Assembly (NCBI RefSeq): GCF_910589235.1
Contig: NC_060955.1
Span: forward strand, 7,128,194 to 7,192,193
Length of the DNA: 64,000 bases
Source of the DNA: Vespa crabro
Lineage: Eukaryota > Arthropoda > Insecta > Hymenoptera > Vespidae
Direction: 5' to 3'
The notes under the pieces are model-generated. The model did no database searches. It saw only the letters and a list, made by a program, of their open reading frames with translations, and was not told the origin of the DNA. Position 1 is the stretch's first letter. Each line of letters opens with the position of its first letter. The translations under genes and the position numbers were made by a program. This document shows, piece after piece, positions 23,623 to 36,365 of the stretch.

Positions 23623-25991
23623 CTTTTAACCCTTCCTTCCTTTCTCTCTTTCCATTCTCGTTCTTCTTTCGCTACTCCTTACGTTCCTTCTCTTCTCTAG
23701 GCTCGGAATAGATTCCCATACTAGTATCTCGGAGTAGGTTAGTCAACTTTCACCGCTTTTACGATCAGGAATTGAAGTTCCGGAGTTCCGCACTGTCTGA
23801 AGTCAAGTGGTCCTGGACGAACGTCTTTATAGGTTTCCTTTTCGTTCTCTTTCTTTCTTTCTTGTTTTGTTTTTTTTCTTCTTTAAGAGAGTTCTCTCTC
23901 CCCCCCTCGCTCTTTCTCTCTCTCTTTCTCTTTCTCTTGGTCTCTTTTTATTTCGTTTCTTTTCTCTTTAACGTATTTACTCCCATTTTGCTTGTTTCTT
24001 TTCTCTTGATAGAAGGTAAGTACTCGTTCCCTCGTTCCCTCACTTTCTTGATCTTTACCTTTTTTAATCGAAACTTTAGATCGACGTAAAAATTACCTAA
24101 ATAAGTACTATTTTATATACTTTAGTATTTCTTTCCATTTTACTTATTTCCCTCGCAAACCTGACATTCCACAATTTTTCACCAAAACTGCTTCATACCT
24201 TTTTAAAAAATTAATTATCATTTCATATCCATCCCTACCAACCCCCTCCCACCGTCAATTAATTATTGCCATTCGAATAATTTAATCGCATTATAATCGA
24301 TGGATAAACAATAATAATAATGATCGCTTTAATTCGATAAGTTTAATGTGAAACTTGCAATAGTCAGGGTTGATGTATCAAAGAATCACCGCTAAGAATG
24401 TTCCGTAATTCTGTCTCGAAGTCGAAAGGTGGAAGTAATCATGAAAATTGCAACTTCCGTTTTTGTACGAGCGCGTGAAACAACGCGCGACGTTTTGTTT
24501 CAGCCTTTTCTTACGACCACTGACCGCGACGGAAGGAAAAGTAAAGGTTAATGCGCGCCGACCGAAAGCTTTTACACAAACGAGATGTTCGCTTACACCC
24601 GAAGAGGTTTTCTACGTCTGAAGGGATTAAATCGAGTTGTAAATATTTTATCCTTTGTTCCTACTCGTGTATTTCAAAACCCAACGGGACATATTTTTTT
24701 TTCTTTTTCTTTAGCTATCCGCAAAATTTACCCTCTAAACCCTATTTAGTAAATCACACGTAATCGTGGTTAAATAAAAGAAAAGAAATTGGATTTTAAG
24801 AAGGAAAGTTTCATGAAGTTGAATATATTTTTTTTTACTTTCTTAATGGATAAAATCTTAAAAAAAAATTTTTATTGTATTATTATATCAAAATTAAACT
24901 CTATGTAAACGAATATTCTATTATTTTGTATTGATACATTAAAAATCTGTACTTCGACGATATATAAAAGAATTTTTATAATATCATATTTGTCAAAGAA
25001 AAAAAAAAAAGTCGACCAAAAATAGGTCTTTTTTCAAACAGTCATAGTCGAAATAGATTTTTCTCTTAAGAAAGAACGGAAGCATTGAATTTATAACCAT
25101 TCGTAAGATTTTATTTGTTTCCTTATGAGTCGTCGAAAGAAGGGTGTAATAAGAATACGTTTCTCGCACAAAAGGAGACATAGAGAAATCGTCGGAAACG
25201 TTCTGAAAATCTACCATACTTTCCGGTACATCCAAAGCTTCATTTTTCTCGCCTAGACATACGTCTCTTTCGAAGGAACTGTTTCGACTTGACCCAAATG
25301 TGTTACGAAATATTATAAAAATATCTACAAGAAAAATGTATCGTTGAGCCGACAAGCTTAACGATAAATTTTTACCTACTCCTCCTATTTTACGAGAATA
25401 GAAGTGGAAAATCAAAAAGGAGGTTACTGAAATCGATCGGTTAGGTACTTGAGTTCAACCTCTTTAATTCACCGATCTTTTTCTTTAACTTTTTCTACCT
25501 TTTGTACCATCTCTCTCTTTCTTTCTCTCTTTCTGTCTCTTTTTATCTTTATTTCTCTCTCTTTCTTCGTTTTTTTTCGTTGTCAGTCAAGGAGACTTAA
25601 GGAGTACACTTGAGCTTCCTTCGTACCTTCACCTTATAAACCGACTTGTCGAACGACCATTCTCAAGACCACGTGAACGTTCCAACAACGACGCTTCGAA
25701 ACCTCCCCATTCGTGGTGCTATCGATGGTCCTCGTTTCCTTTCGAGAGCTATATTATATGCTCGCGTAAAGCTCCAAGTAATACGCGGTTGTTACTCGAT
25801 TTCCTACCTTGAGTAGCTACCTCTCTTTACTGCTTCGTACTCCTTCGAGCAGAAATAACAATCCTGCGTTATTACATCTTCTCGCTAGGAAACGACCGTT
25901 CGTACATAACCATCAATTTTATTCATTAATATTATAAAACGCGTTACTTCTATTACGGCTCATAAGTTCGACAATCTGACAGTTCGTTTTA
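23623..25991. other. Spacer, mostly AT-rich
   Basis: Pyrimidine-rich up to 24010, then AT-rich with TAATTA-type homeodomain-like words around 24250-24350. A minus-strand frame of 140 codons (25415-24993) is free of simple repeats for most of its length but has no domain I recognise and ends in a Phe run. A CT patch lies at 25509-25565. No gene is supported. Confidence 0.45.
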
Positions 25992-25994
25992 TTA

Positions 25995-26047
<53 letters not shown>
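25992..26047. repeat. (TA)n microsatellite
   Basis: TA array with a single G interruption at 26000. Confidence 0.97.
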
Positions 26048-26049
<2 letters not shown>

Positions 26050-26224
26050 TTATTCGTAACAAATATTTTCACAAATAATCATTTTTCGAGGATTATATTA
26101 AGTTCGTTCCTTTTAACGAAAATACAATGACAGTGATAAGGAAAAAGTTTTCATGAGAAATAGACGGTTTTAATATCGTTGGTGAGTTTACGAGATCGGA
26201 CGAGATGAAAAGAATAAACGAGAG

Positions 26225-26257
26225 TGGAAGAAAAAAAGGAGAGAAAGAGAGACAGAA

Positions 26258-26302
<45 letters not shown>
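26225..26302. repeat. (GA)n microsatellite
   Basis: GA array with a few AAAG and GACAG breaks. Confidence 0.94.
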
Positions 26303-26304
<2 letters not shown>

Positions 26305-26309
26305 GTAAA

Positions 26310-26660
26310 GAGCGTTCGGGTTTTACGCGACTCGTCGGATCAAGCGATATTAACCAAAAATTGAATTCATCCCATTACGGTCACGCTCGAGTGTTCGGAC
26401 CGTTCGATTGGATTGTTTCAACGGAGTGGCTCCAATTATTGGAGGCATTTCACCGCGAGTACTGCGGCCGGTTATTAACGAGACGGTAGCATCGGCATCG
26501 TCGTTGTCATCGCCATTCCATACTGCGGAATGTGTGGATGGCCTATGATACGACCATCTCGGTACCGTAGAAACGATCGTTATCCTGATCTAACCGTGAT
26601 GAAATCCCATCCTGTCTAGCAGACTCGAAGCGGAGGATAGAATCGGCTCGTCATAGGTAC
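26310..26660. promoter_or_regulatory. CpG-rich stretch with CCAAT/ATTGG palindrome
   Basis: Repeat-free and GC-rich. CTCCAATTATTGGAG (26430-26444) is a perfect palindrome about a central T, giving facing CCAAT boxes (NF-Y-type core). Triplet words CATCG/GTCGTTGTCATCG at 26490-26510 form a loose repeat. An open plus frame through 26489 has no known motif. Confidence 0.33.
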
Positions 26661-27831
26661 CTTGCCAGAAGGAGAACTATCGGCACTCGAATTTCGATAA
26701 TATCCTCCCTCCAAACCTTCCAAGAAGGTCCGTCTGCGATCCATGGATGAATAAACTTATCCATATTGCTATTATCTTCAATCTCCAATCAACATGAAGA
26801 CTCTCTCATATTTCGCAAGTTTCTAATATCTATTATATCTATCTATTCCAAATTATTTGCATAATGGATAACTATTATAGAAATATGCGATATTAAATTC
26901 TATTCGGATTATACAAGTAAAAATAGATTACGTGTTGTTTCTTATTTATTTTCATTTAATCATTAAATTTGATAATATTAGTTGATATAATTAAAACCTA
27001 ATAATTTGACAAAATCTCGAATCGTCGAATAATGTTCGAAGGAAAAATAAAAAAAAAAAATTATATGAAATACGTAACACGATACAGACAAGTTAATCGA
27101 ATATAAAGTATAATGCAATTTTACTTCTTCAATTGATTTTTCTAAGCTTAAGCGAGAAAACTCTCGACGAAATAGTAGTTAGGTACGTAGGTTTGTAATC
27201 TTTCTTTGAAAAGCAGCTCTTAACTTTAACCCATTAAGTCAACTTTCCCGGCCGTCGATGGAGGAAAGGGGAAAAATAGCAATTTTCCCGCGAAATCTTG
27301 ACCGTTTCGCGTTTTAAAAAGAGGAAGCATTATTTTCTCTTTTCTTCTTTGAAAAAAAAAAAGAAAAAAATATCAATAGCGCGGCAACTCGACTAACAAC
27401 TATTATATTCGAGAAAAGCCGTAAACCTCGCTTTATTGCATTTTTAAGTATTTCTTCTTGGCACCCTGGCAAAACGCGAGGAAGATATCGTCGGTTAATC
27501 GTAAATAGTAAATCTCGACAAGCCTCATAAAATACTTACACGTCCATTAACAGGACCAGGATTTACACGATTTACAAAGGTTCCTTCGATCCTTTAACAT
27601 TGTGTTATCTTTTCAGAGAACCCATTTGACCTCGCCTCTTACAAATGGTAATTTTTTTATTTCCAAATAACACCTTGTAACCCTAAACTAAACGGGCCAG
27701 TGTCAGCTAATAGAAATGTAGATAATAATTCGTTTCGAATAACCTAAATCTTTATCGATAATAATTATACGTTCGATAAATTTTCTCTTACTTATGCTGT
27801 TATGATTTTATCTTTATTCTATCTAATAATA

Positions 27832-27833
<2 letters not shown>
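26661..27833. other. AT-rich spacer
   Basis: AT-rich non-coding sequence (26760-27180), then mixed sequence containing the E2F-like site listed separately. A-rich run near 27352-27370. No gene. Confidence 0.55.
27283..27294. promoter_or_regulatory. E2F/DP-like site
   Basis: TTTTCCCGCGAA matches the E2F consensus TTTSSCGC and continues as TTTCCCGCGAAA, an almost palindromic form. Function is inferred from the consensus only. Confidence 0.3.

Positions 27834-27875
<42 letters not shown>
27834..27875. repeat. (AT)n microsatellite
   Basis: Pure AT array. Confidence 0.96.
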
Positions 27876-27877
<2 letters not shown>

Positions 27878-28712
27878 TTTTTCTTCTTATTCTTAAGAAC
27901 TAAATCAATTATTAGTTGAAAAGTATTATTTTTTAAATAACACGAAAGTTATATTTATCGTGCACGAGAGCATATATACGATCTCGAAGATGTTTCGAAG
28001 TAAAGAAGAAAATGTACAAGATCATAAGTAGAAAACACGAAGTTGAGACGTCGCAAGGGATTCGAATACGTAACCAATGCACGACTTCTCGAGAAATCGT
28101 CCGTGAGACTCTAAGGTATATATTCTTTTACATAGAGTCGCGATATATTTGTTGTTTTCTCTCTCTCTCTCTCTCTCTCTTTCTATTTCGTATATACATA
28201 TATAGGTATATAGATAGGTACATTCGTGACATACGTAACACTTCGTATTACATCGTAACATAGAGACGCATTTGGTATCAGCGAACCGTTGAAACGGTCC
28301 AAGTGCATAATGCTTGTATACATACTCGTGTTCGTTCTCGTGGTACCATTGTGATACGACAAATGAAAGCCTTCCTTGTTACAAGGGGCTATCTTGTTCG
28401 CGTTTATGTCCGTTATGTAATTCCGTGGATAATTCGTTATTATTCAGCCACAAATAAATGCATGATTTTTTCATCCGATTGTTACTGACTATTCCGAAAC
28501 TTTATGACTCATTCGAAAATATTTTACTTGAAAATATATCATTTACTATGAATATAAATTAGTATTTTGTATTATTTATCTTCGTTCGTTTATTCAGTCA
28601 GATATTAATATCTGATTATGATTTGTTACAAAATTAATTTTACATTATATCGGATAACGCAAGATGTTTAAAAAGGAAGAAAAAAAGAAAATAACTTTCA
28701 TGATTATTATCG

Positions 28713-28762
<50 letters not shown>

Positions 28763-30166
28763 CTCTCTTTATCTATCGACTAGATTTTTATATTACTTCG
28801 ACTCTTTTTCGTTATAGTTCCTTAAGAAGTGACATATACCGGAAGTCGAAAAAGTGAAATTACGGAAGAAGCATCTCTTAGAAGCGAAACGGCGTTTCTA
28901 CGGCGAAGAGGTACAAATGTAAAACGGTCTTTCGGTTGCGTGCATTTCTGGCGAATATAAGAAATAGGAAAAGGAAAAGGTATAGAGTACCGAACATGGG
29001 GAGGTCTACTCGAATGGCTTCGAATGGTGAAGTACTGCGACATTTCGAATAAACGCTACGATAAGATGGAAATGGTCGAGTAGAAGCACATCGATTTGAG
29101 TTATTCGATCGAAAATTTTCGTTTCCAATCCAGTGAATTTTAAAAAATTATGAAGGAACACAAGCGTGCGTTCATTTCGCATTGCTTAAAGTTTGAAATG
29201 AAATAATATAGAAGATAATTATGTGAACGATGAGAGAATATATGGAATAAAATATAGTACCATGATATTAAAGTAACGCTATATACTCACCATATACTCT
29301 ATCACAAAATTCTTTATTAAATATTATAAGTTTTTACGATATAATTGTACTACTAGATCTTTCGTTGTATACAAATAAAAAAATGATATAGACTAGATTA
29401 GATGAAAAAAAAAATCATATTCATAGAAAATAATAATTTCCTATAAAGTATTACGTTAATGTCGCAAAGTGAAACAAAAAAAAAGATAAAGAAAATGATC
29501 GTGCTAAGTTGGTAATGATTATTGTAATTTTCCTTAGCAAAGATAATCGAGAAGATGATTTTCGGATAAAAGACACGATTTCGAGAACATTTATGCGCAT
29601 CCTTCTGTCGTCTATCGACCCCGGCATGTCCTTTTAAGGGCACTTACTTTGCCCGTACCATCCTTCCTGAAAATGCGTCAGGTCCTATAGTGGACTCTCT
29701 CTTGAATTTCCCTTTCGTCCTTTCGTATCGCCCGGACCATAATGGTTGCACGCTCGGACGTGCCTTCCTTCCTGCTAAAAGGAAGAAGTTGTAGAAAAGG
29801 AAGAGCGAGAGAGCCCGATGTGCCGTGAAACGTTATTAAATCAGAAAGGGTCTGGATAGTGGGAAGAAGCATGAGATAGAAAGATAGAGGGAGAGAGAAG
29901 AGAAAAAAGAAAAAGAGAGGGAGAGAGAGAGAGAGAGAAACAGGTAGAAAGCGTGGGTGTATTCTTCCGAAAGTTAAGAGCCGATCGATATAATAAAAGC
30001 CACGTTGATCGGAAGCTTCCTATTCTCCTACAGCTAATGTATTTCAGAATCAATTTTCATTTGGTCTCTCTCCATCATTTTTTCCACGTATATATTGTAT
30101 TATATATATAAAAAAAAAAAGGAAAACGTATCGTATAAATAATTATCGTCGAAAGTTTTGTAGTAA
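27876..30166. other. Spacer with small arrays
   Basis: Short CT arrays at about 28156-28182 and 28719-28757, a GA tract at 29888-29940, and AT-rich sequence at 28490-28680 and 29100-29400. A CArG-like word CCTTTTAAGG lies at 29630-29639 (consensus CC(A/T)6GG, SRF/MADS type). No gene is supported. Confidence 0.5.
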
Positions 30167-30199
30167 TTAAATAAATAAAAAAATAAATAAATAAATAAA
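30167..30199. repeat. (TAAA)n tetranucleotide array
   Basis: TAAA units with one A-rich interruption. Confidence 0.9.
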
Positions 30200-30591
30200 A
30201 CGAATCACGATTTTTGCAGGTAATAATAATTTAAAAAAAAGAAGAAAAGGAAAAAAAATAGAAAGGAAGAAAGAATAAAAAATATTTTTTAATAGTGATT
30301 TTCTATACCATAAGAGAGAAATCGATGTAACGTCGAGAATCCATTAGCGTTATTAAAGAGTCTCGATTTCATATGATCGATTCGGTAACGTCCTCGTTAA
30401 AACTCGTATCGTCGTCCTATCAACGATTTTCCCATATCCATCGCTCGCGGGATGATGCACACGAAGGGACGATTCGAAAAGTTTTTCAACGCGATACTTT
30501 CGAAACTCGCATTGACTATGGATGACGACTATGGAATCACGGATATGGCGAATCGATTTACTAGATTCTTTTCCCACACTCTCATTCGTTT

Positions 30592-30622
30592 TTTTTCTCT
30601 CTCTCTCTCTCTCTTTCTCTCT
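30592..30622. repeat. (CT)n microsatellite
   Basis: Short CT array preceded by a T run. The following 30670-30780 is more GC-rich, with two near-identical words (GTAAAGCGAAGC and GTAAAGCGACGG) 17 bp apart. Confidence 0.9.
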
Positions 30623-31020
30623 GGCTTCGACATATTCTTCTATTCTTCTTCTTTTATTTTCTGCGTGAAAAAGTAAGTCGCCGTAAAGCGAAGCCGATGT
30701 AAAGCGACGGAGAAAATAGCGAAGCGAGAAGCTCTTGCGGCCGAGTTCGTCGTCCTAAAATCGCTCCGCAAGCACTTTAACTCTCCTATTCCTTTTTTTT
30801 TCTTTTCTTCTTTTTTTTTCTCTCTCTTTCTCTCTCTCCTTCTCTTCTCTCTTCGATTCTCCGAAACTCTTTAAAACTCCTCGAAGCAAGGTGATTTGCG
30901 CAACTTATTCTATAACAGGTAAGGTATAGCGACAGCCATAATACGAAGGTTTTAACACAAACTCCAATCTTACAACTTGTCGAGTTCGGATTTTAAGGTA
31001 ACGTTTATACGTTGACGATA

Positions 31021-31115
31021 TAAATATATAAATATATATATATATATATTATGTAAATATATATATATATAAAATATAAATATAATATATATATATATAA
31101 ATATAATATATATAT

Positions 31116-31153
<38 letters not shown>
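31021..31153. repeat. Degenerate AT array
   Basis: TA runs with repeated AAATATAATATATATA blocks, ending in a pure TA run (31119-31153). Confidence 0.93.
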
Positions 31154-31155
<2 letters not shown>

Positions 31156-31615
31156 GTGTGTGCATGTGCGTGTATACCTACTCATATTCTGAAGTGACGT
31201 TCCGTTCGTTTCGACCAGAAAACTTGTTTTCGGATTAACGCTATTACGAGAACGAGTAAATGCAAGAGAGTAAAAAAATAAAAGACGAAAAAAAAAATAG
31301 GAAAATTCATTTTGACGTTTGACCGTGCCGTTAAATTGCGCTGCCGTTTCAACGAATAAATAATTCGCAACAATTAAAGAGAGAAAATATATCGAGGATT
31401 TACGATTTAAACGTCAATAAAAAGTTGTTAAATAAACTATCAATCTACGTGTGTAGCATTGTTGATAATTGATACGTTTCACACATATAACGTAGGTTAA
31501 AGAGTAAAGGTTATTTGAGTTTTGTTCCGAGAAAAGTAAAGGTTATATAAAACAGTAAATTTGTACATTCGTTTTTAGATAGTATACGTTTGCGAGTTAG
31601 TGAATAAGGCGACGA

Positions 31616-31676
31616 GCCAACCAATCTACCTAGCTACCAACCAAACAACCAGCGAGCCAGGCAACCAGCCAGCCAC
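31616..31676. repeat. Cryptic CCAN tetranucleotide repeat
   Basis: CCAA, CCAG, CCAC and CTAC words recur every four bases for about 60 bp (GCCAACCAATCTACC ... CCAGCCAGCCAC). The plus strand is strikingly G-poor and C-rich here, unlike any other array in the window. Confidence 0.75.
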
Positions 31677-31974
31677 TTTTTGAGGGTAGACTTCTGGAAT
31701 CGAGTAGAAAAGAGGGAGCGCTTAATCGGCTTTAATTGCAAACATTGCGGCGATTCAGGTAGCGCCGCGCATTTCACGGTTTCGAAGCGTTACACCGCGT
31801 TGGTAACGAGATTCCTTTTCTCCTTTTACACTCTTCACCTCCGCCCCCACTCTAGAATCTCTCTTCTCTCCTCCCATGCCTTTTTCTCTCCTTTAACTTT
31901 GCAATCCGTCTGGCTCACCTTTTTACCTATCCGCTGAAGGATCTCACGTTAATCGATTTTTATCGAAAAGAAAA

Positions 31975-31998
31975 AGATAGATAGATAGATAGATAAAT

Positions 31999-32034
<36 letters not shown>

Positions 32035-32121
32035 AGAGATGAATCAACCAGCAACTCCAACTAAAACATTAACGTCGGTTCAACAATCTTTCTCAAACAG
32101 GGAGAGGAAGAGGAAGAGGAT

Positions 32122-32160
<39 letters not shown>
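31975..32160. repeat. GATA/GA arrays separated by unique sequence
   Basis: GATA (31975-31995) and GA (32000-32030) lead to about 70 bp of unique sequence and then to a second GA array (about 32100-32160). Confidence 0.92.
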
Positions 32161-32162
<2 letters not shown>

Positions 32163-32618
32163 TTGGAAAAAGAAAGAAAAGAGAAAAAAAGCATTTTTTT
32201 TTGATGCATTAGTTTCACAAAGTTTTCTTCAAACTTTTGTCTCGTAGTCTTTCTTTTTTATTTTTTATTTTTTATTTTTCTTTTTTTCTTTTATTAGTTT
32301 TCTTTTTTGATCCGCAAAAGGATTGAACACACGAAAGTCCGAAAAAGAAATAAAATTATATAAAGAAGAAAATTATCAAACGATAGAATCGCATTTTAAG
32401 AATTCATTTATATTATCGCGGTTGTTCGTATTAGCATAAAACTCGATTGATTTGTTAGATTGAATAGTAATATTAGTACTACGTGAAGTTGGTAAAGGTA
32501 GGAGATAAAGAGAAAGAAAAGAAGGCGAGGGCGAGGAAGTGTGAAATCGATTGTAATTCGCGGAAGAACCAGGTAGAGATTCGTGGAAGTAGGTAAAACT
32601 TCGAGGTAACGTAAACGA
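32161..32618. other. Non-coding spacer
   Basis: T-rich runs (32245-32300) and mixed sequence; no gene. Confidence 0.55.
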
Positions 32619-32699
32619 GAGAGTGAGAGAGAGAGAGAGAGAGGGAGAGAGACAGAAAGAGGGAGAGAGAGAGAGAGGGAAGGAGAAAGAGAAAGAGAA

Positions 32700-32730
<31 letters not shown>
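32619..32730. repeat. GA array with AAAG and GGGA variants
   Basis: About 110 bp of almost pure purine GA sequence. Confidence 0.94.
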
Positions 32731-33398
32731 ATCGTTACATCTGCGCGAGGTTTTATCGATGTTAAAAGCGAGTTCGTGCTCGAACCGTTGAACGCTCGAT
32801 TCGCTGGCAAATACTTACCCCTAGAAAATATATACTCCGTAAAATGGCTCTTGGCTATACTAACCGTATTTAACTCTTTATCATAAAGAAAACACAAAAG
32901 CGAAGAAGGCAATGATTCATTTCGCAGTCCTTTTAAAATAACTCTTATACGTTGGATCTTCGATCGATTCATTCCTTTCATTAATGTTACTTTTCTTTTC
33001 TTTTCTTTTCTTCTTTTTTCTCTTTTTTTTTTTTTTAATCTTCCTTCAATATTAAATTCAACGAACAGGTAGGTACTCTTATTTCCGTAAGAATCTAACG
33101 TCGAATTTGTTCACAAACTGATTCGTTCGCTTGTCTTCTAAATATCGCGATTGTGTCGTTTTCTCCTTTAATCCTTTCTTTCTTTACTCTCATCATTAGA
33201 CTTTCTGATTATACACAAGTCTTTCGTTGATTCCAATCGAGGAACTCACCGAATAATATCGTTCATCGTAAAACCTCGAAGCTTCCTCCAATCGTAGCTT
33301 CTATTCTTAAGAGAAATCTCTCGTATTTCTTTTATCCGAGAAAGGAAGCTTCTTTAAAAAAAAAATATATGACGAATCTTTGTTATTAAAATCACAGA

Positions 33399-33400
<2 letters not shown>
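32731..33400. other. Non-coding spacer
   Basis: Mixed sequence; a T-rich run at 32990-33040 and an A run at 33354-33366. On the minus strand a GGTAAGTATTT donor-like word occurs near 32814, but no matching acceptor or domain supports an exon. Confidence 0.5.

Positions 33401-33440
<40 letters not shown>
33401..33440. repeat. (TA)n microsatellite
   Basis: TA array with one TG interruption. Confidence 0.95.
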
Positions 33441-33498
33441 ATACAATGCGATAAAACGAATGTACGTTTTTCTAAAATGTGCGACAGAGAGAGAGAGA

Positions 33499-33516
33499 GG
33501 GTGGGTGGGGGGTGGG
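33499..33516 (+). other. Canonical G-quadruplex motif
   Basis: GGGTGGGTGGGGGGTGGG has four G-runs of at least three separated by single T residues, the loop arrangement known to give very stable parallel quadruplexes. It follows a short GA run and precedes further G-rich purine sequence (to about 33546). Confidence 0.8.
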
Positions 33517-33854
33517 AGAGGTAGAGAGAAAAAAGAGGGGGGAGAGAAAAGAACGAGGGAAAAAACTCAAAAAGAAAAAAATCGCACGTGGTCGTAAATA
33601 TATTACGAAGGGCTGAATGTCGTTGAGAAAAGAACGAGAAGTTTACGGCGTGGCAGAATCCAGAGGAGTACGCTAACTACCTTGACAAGTAGTAATGGCC
33701 AGCGCGTTTCAGACATACTCTCCATACATATTCGACGAGGCAAGAAGGGCGAGTAACCTACGCATAGGGCTTCCATTCCGTAGGTAGGTACCTAAGGAAT
33801 GTAGGGAGGTAAGAAAAAACGATGAAAAGAGGGGAGAAAGAGAAGAAATGAGAT

Positions 33855-34215
33855 GAGAGAAAGGAGGAGGAAGAAGAAGAAAAAAAAGAGAAAGATGAAA
33901 AAGAGGAGAAAGAAAGAAGAAGAAAAAGAGAAAGAGAAGAAGAAGAGGAAGAAGAAGAGGAAGAAAACGGCGGCATTCCGACTTTCCCCTCCTGGGGGAA
34001 ATCACATGTTCCTGGTTTTATGAGTGCTCCCACCTCAGCGTCGACCCACGGGAGAGAGTCTCCGTATCTCGTCCCTTTAACTGCCATAGCCGAGCCCCTC
34101 ACCCTCACCCTTTTTCTCCTTTCTTCTTTTTATTCCTCTTCTTTTTTCTTTTTTTTTATTCCTTCGCCTCTTTTCCTCCCCATTTTGCTTCTACTCGTCT
34201 TCCTTCTCCTTTTCC
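33855..34215. repeat. Purine tract facing pyrimidine tract around a hairpin
   Basis: The plus strand is pure purine at 33897-33967 (and nearly so from 33855), then about 130 bp of unique GC-rich sequence, then pyrimidine-rich from about 34095 to 34215. The unique part contains a perfect stem TTTCCCC (33983-33989) / GGGGAAA (33995-34001). The two tracts could pair imperfectly in RNA or form triplex DNA. Confidence 0.7.
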
Positions 34216-34264
34216 GACGTTTCTGGACCCTCGTCGTCTCTTTGCTGTCCATGTATTCTTCTTC

Positions 34265-34268
34265 TTTC

Positions 34269-34310
<42 letters not shown>

Positions 34311-34442
34311 TTCTCTCTTACATTTTTCTTCCGGAGATTCACCGTCATCTTCCCTTGGGAGATCCCACGAATGCCCTATCCTTTTGTCTTCCTGGATTAT
34401 ACTGGCGATATGCTTCGATGTTTAAGACAATACCAACTTGTA

Positions 34443-34476
<34 letters not shown>

Positions 34477-34480
34477 TTTT
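34265..34480. repeat. Two CT arrays
   Basis: CT arrays at about 34271-34318 and 34446-34474 with about 125 bp of unique sequence between them. Confidence 0.93.
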
Positions 34481-35339
34481 TTCTCCTTTTCTTTTACCTT
34501 TCCTTTCTTCGACAATTGCAAAAGTACGGACAAGAAGGAACATGAAACAGAAAACCACATGAGAATCCAGACGTTACCCAGACGTTCTAACCCTTACTAC
34601 ACTTTAAGGACTACTAAGAACGCGTCTACGTTTACCCCTTTCGACTTCTCGTGCCAGCAAAATTTTCTACCTGGAGATAAAGTTAAGAAATAGATTGTAA
34701 AATAGGGTTTATCGTTTATTACGAATTTCTTATACGATGACACTGTAAACATTTCCTTTTAGACTTCGAATAATTTATTTCACCTTTTTCTCTTTAATTT
34801 CTCGATTTTATTTTAATCGTTTAATAAAAATAAAAAAAAAAAAAAATAAAAAAAAAAGAAAGAAAGAAAAAGGAATAAGTACTCCGAAAATATAGTTCTT
34901 AAATCACGCAAAATTTATTCAGAGACAAGAGTCAATGACTGCCAGCAACCGTATTAGTCACGCATAACGATATTTTTAGATTGACGATTAGTCAGACACT
35001 TACTTGGTGCCTGTTTAATACTGAAACGAAAATGAGAAAAAAAATATAAGATATAAACGATGAAATATATCATTCGGATCGTATCGAAACGTCGACAGTT
35101 AAAATATCAGCTATTTCTGATATTTATCTAACTCTAGATTCGGAGCTTTGCTTTTCCATGTACATATGTATAATGCATATACGTACATACTTCGAAACAA
35201 TGTTTTAGCTTTTCTAAACATCAGACTCGTGGCTTTTAACCTTACTATTTTTCCACATTCAATCCTTTTCCGACTCGCTCCATTTCCCCACTATTATCGC
35301 ACTTCCTCTTATGTATCTTTCTCTCTTTCTTTATTTATT

Positions 35340-35379
<40 letters not shown>

Positions 35380-35854
35380 CCTTTCTTTCTCTTACCAAAT
35401 ATATAATGTATTTCGATACTTCGAAACTTTTCTATACTTTCGATGTCTTTGACTATAGTTTTCATTACATAACGAAAAATTTTCATCCAGAACGATTATT
35501 TATAGTCGAGTAGTCCTTTTAGTCTCTTGAGAAAAAAAATATTTCTATCCAAAGTTTGTAGAATTATAATTTCTAACAATATTTATATCAAGATAATAAT
35601 CACACGAATATCATTAAAGATATCTCTCTAAAGAGAAAGAGAGAGAGAGGCAGAAAGAAATTTCATTTTAATTATCCCCATGTTGATTATTTTCTAAAAA
35701 TAAGATTATTTATTTTTTTCTCCGCTTTTTTATCATATCACCGGAGTTTCATTTTCTCGTATTCGTCCTGGTTTTACGAGAACAAAATCGATTTTCTAAA
35801 TTGTAACATTAATATCTTTCGTTCATTAGACAAAAGAAAAAGAGAACGAAATAG

Positions 35855-35901
<47 letters not shown>

Positions 35902-36365
35902 AAGAGGGAGAGAGCAAGAGTGAAATGAGAAAAAACTATATACCGAGTATCACGAATAATTAAGAATCCACGACAAAGCTCTTTTCGCGATTGTATTTAC
36001 ATCACTAAATTCAATCGTTAAATCGACATAACATTCGACCTATTTAGAAAATCTCTCTTGCATCGTTTAATATTCCGTAAAACGTCCAACGAATTTCAAT
36101 TCCTTACGAAACGTATTCGTATGTATAAGACGCTAATAAAAACATTCAACGTGTGACTTTTCCCATGGCCAACGAAGACCCAGCAACACGTTATCCCTTT
36201 TAGATTCTATACCTATTCTCAAGTTCTTATAGGTCTAGCTTAAGCCATAATAAAGCGTGTCTATGAGTATGTCTATAATAAGAGGCGGGATCGAAACTCG
36301 TATCTTTCGAGATGCATCGCGTGCCTTATAGAAGGATTTGCATACGTTATATCCGCGCAAGTATT

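Noticed and set aside
24993..25415. 140-codon minus frame
   Set aside because: Composition is protein-like in the centre but it ends in a Phe run from an A tract, and no family is recognised. Kept only as a note.
32376..32981. 201-codon minus frame
   Set aside because: Its central third is the GA array (Ser-Leu-Phe); a donor-like GGTAAGTATT lies inside it but no acceptor or domain supports an exon.
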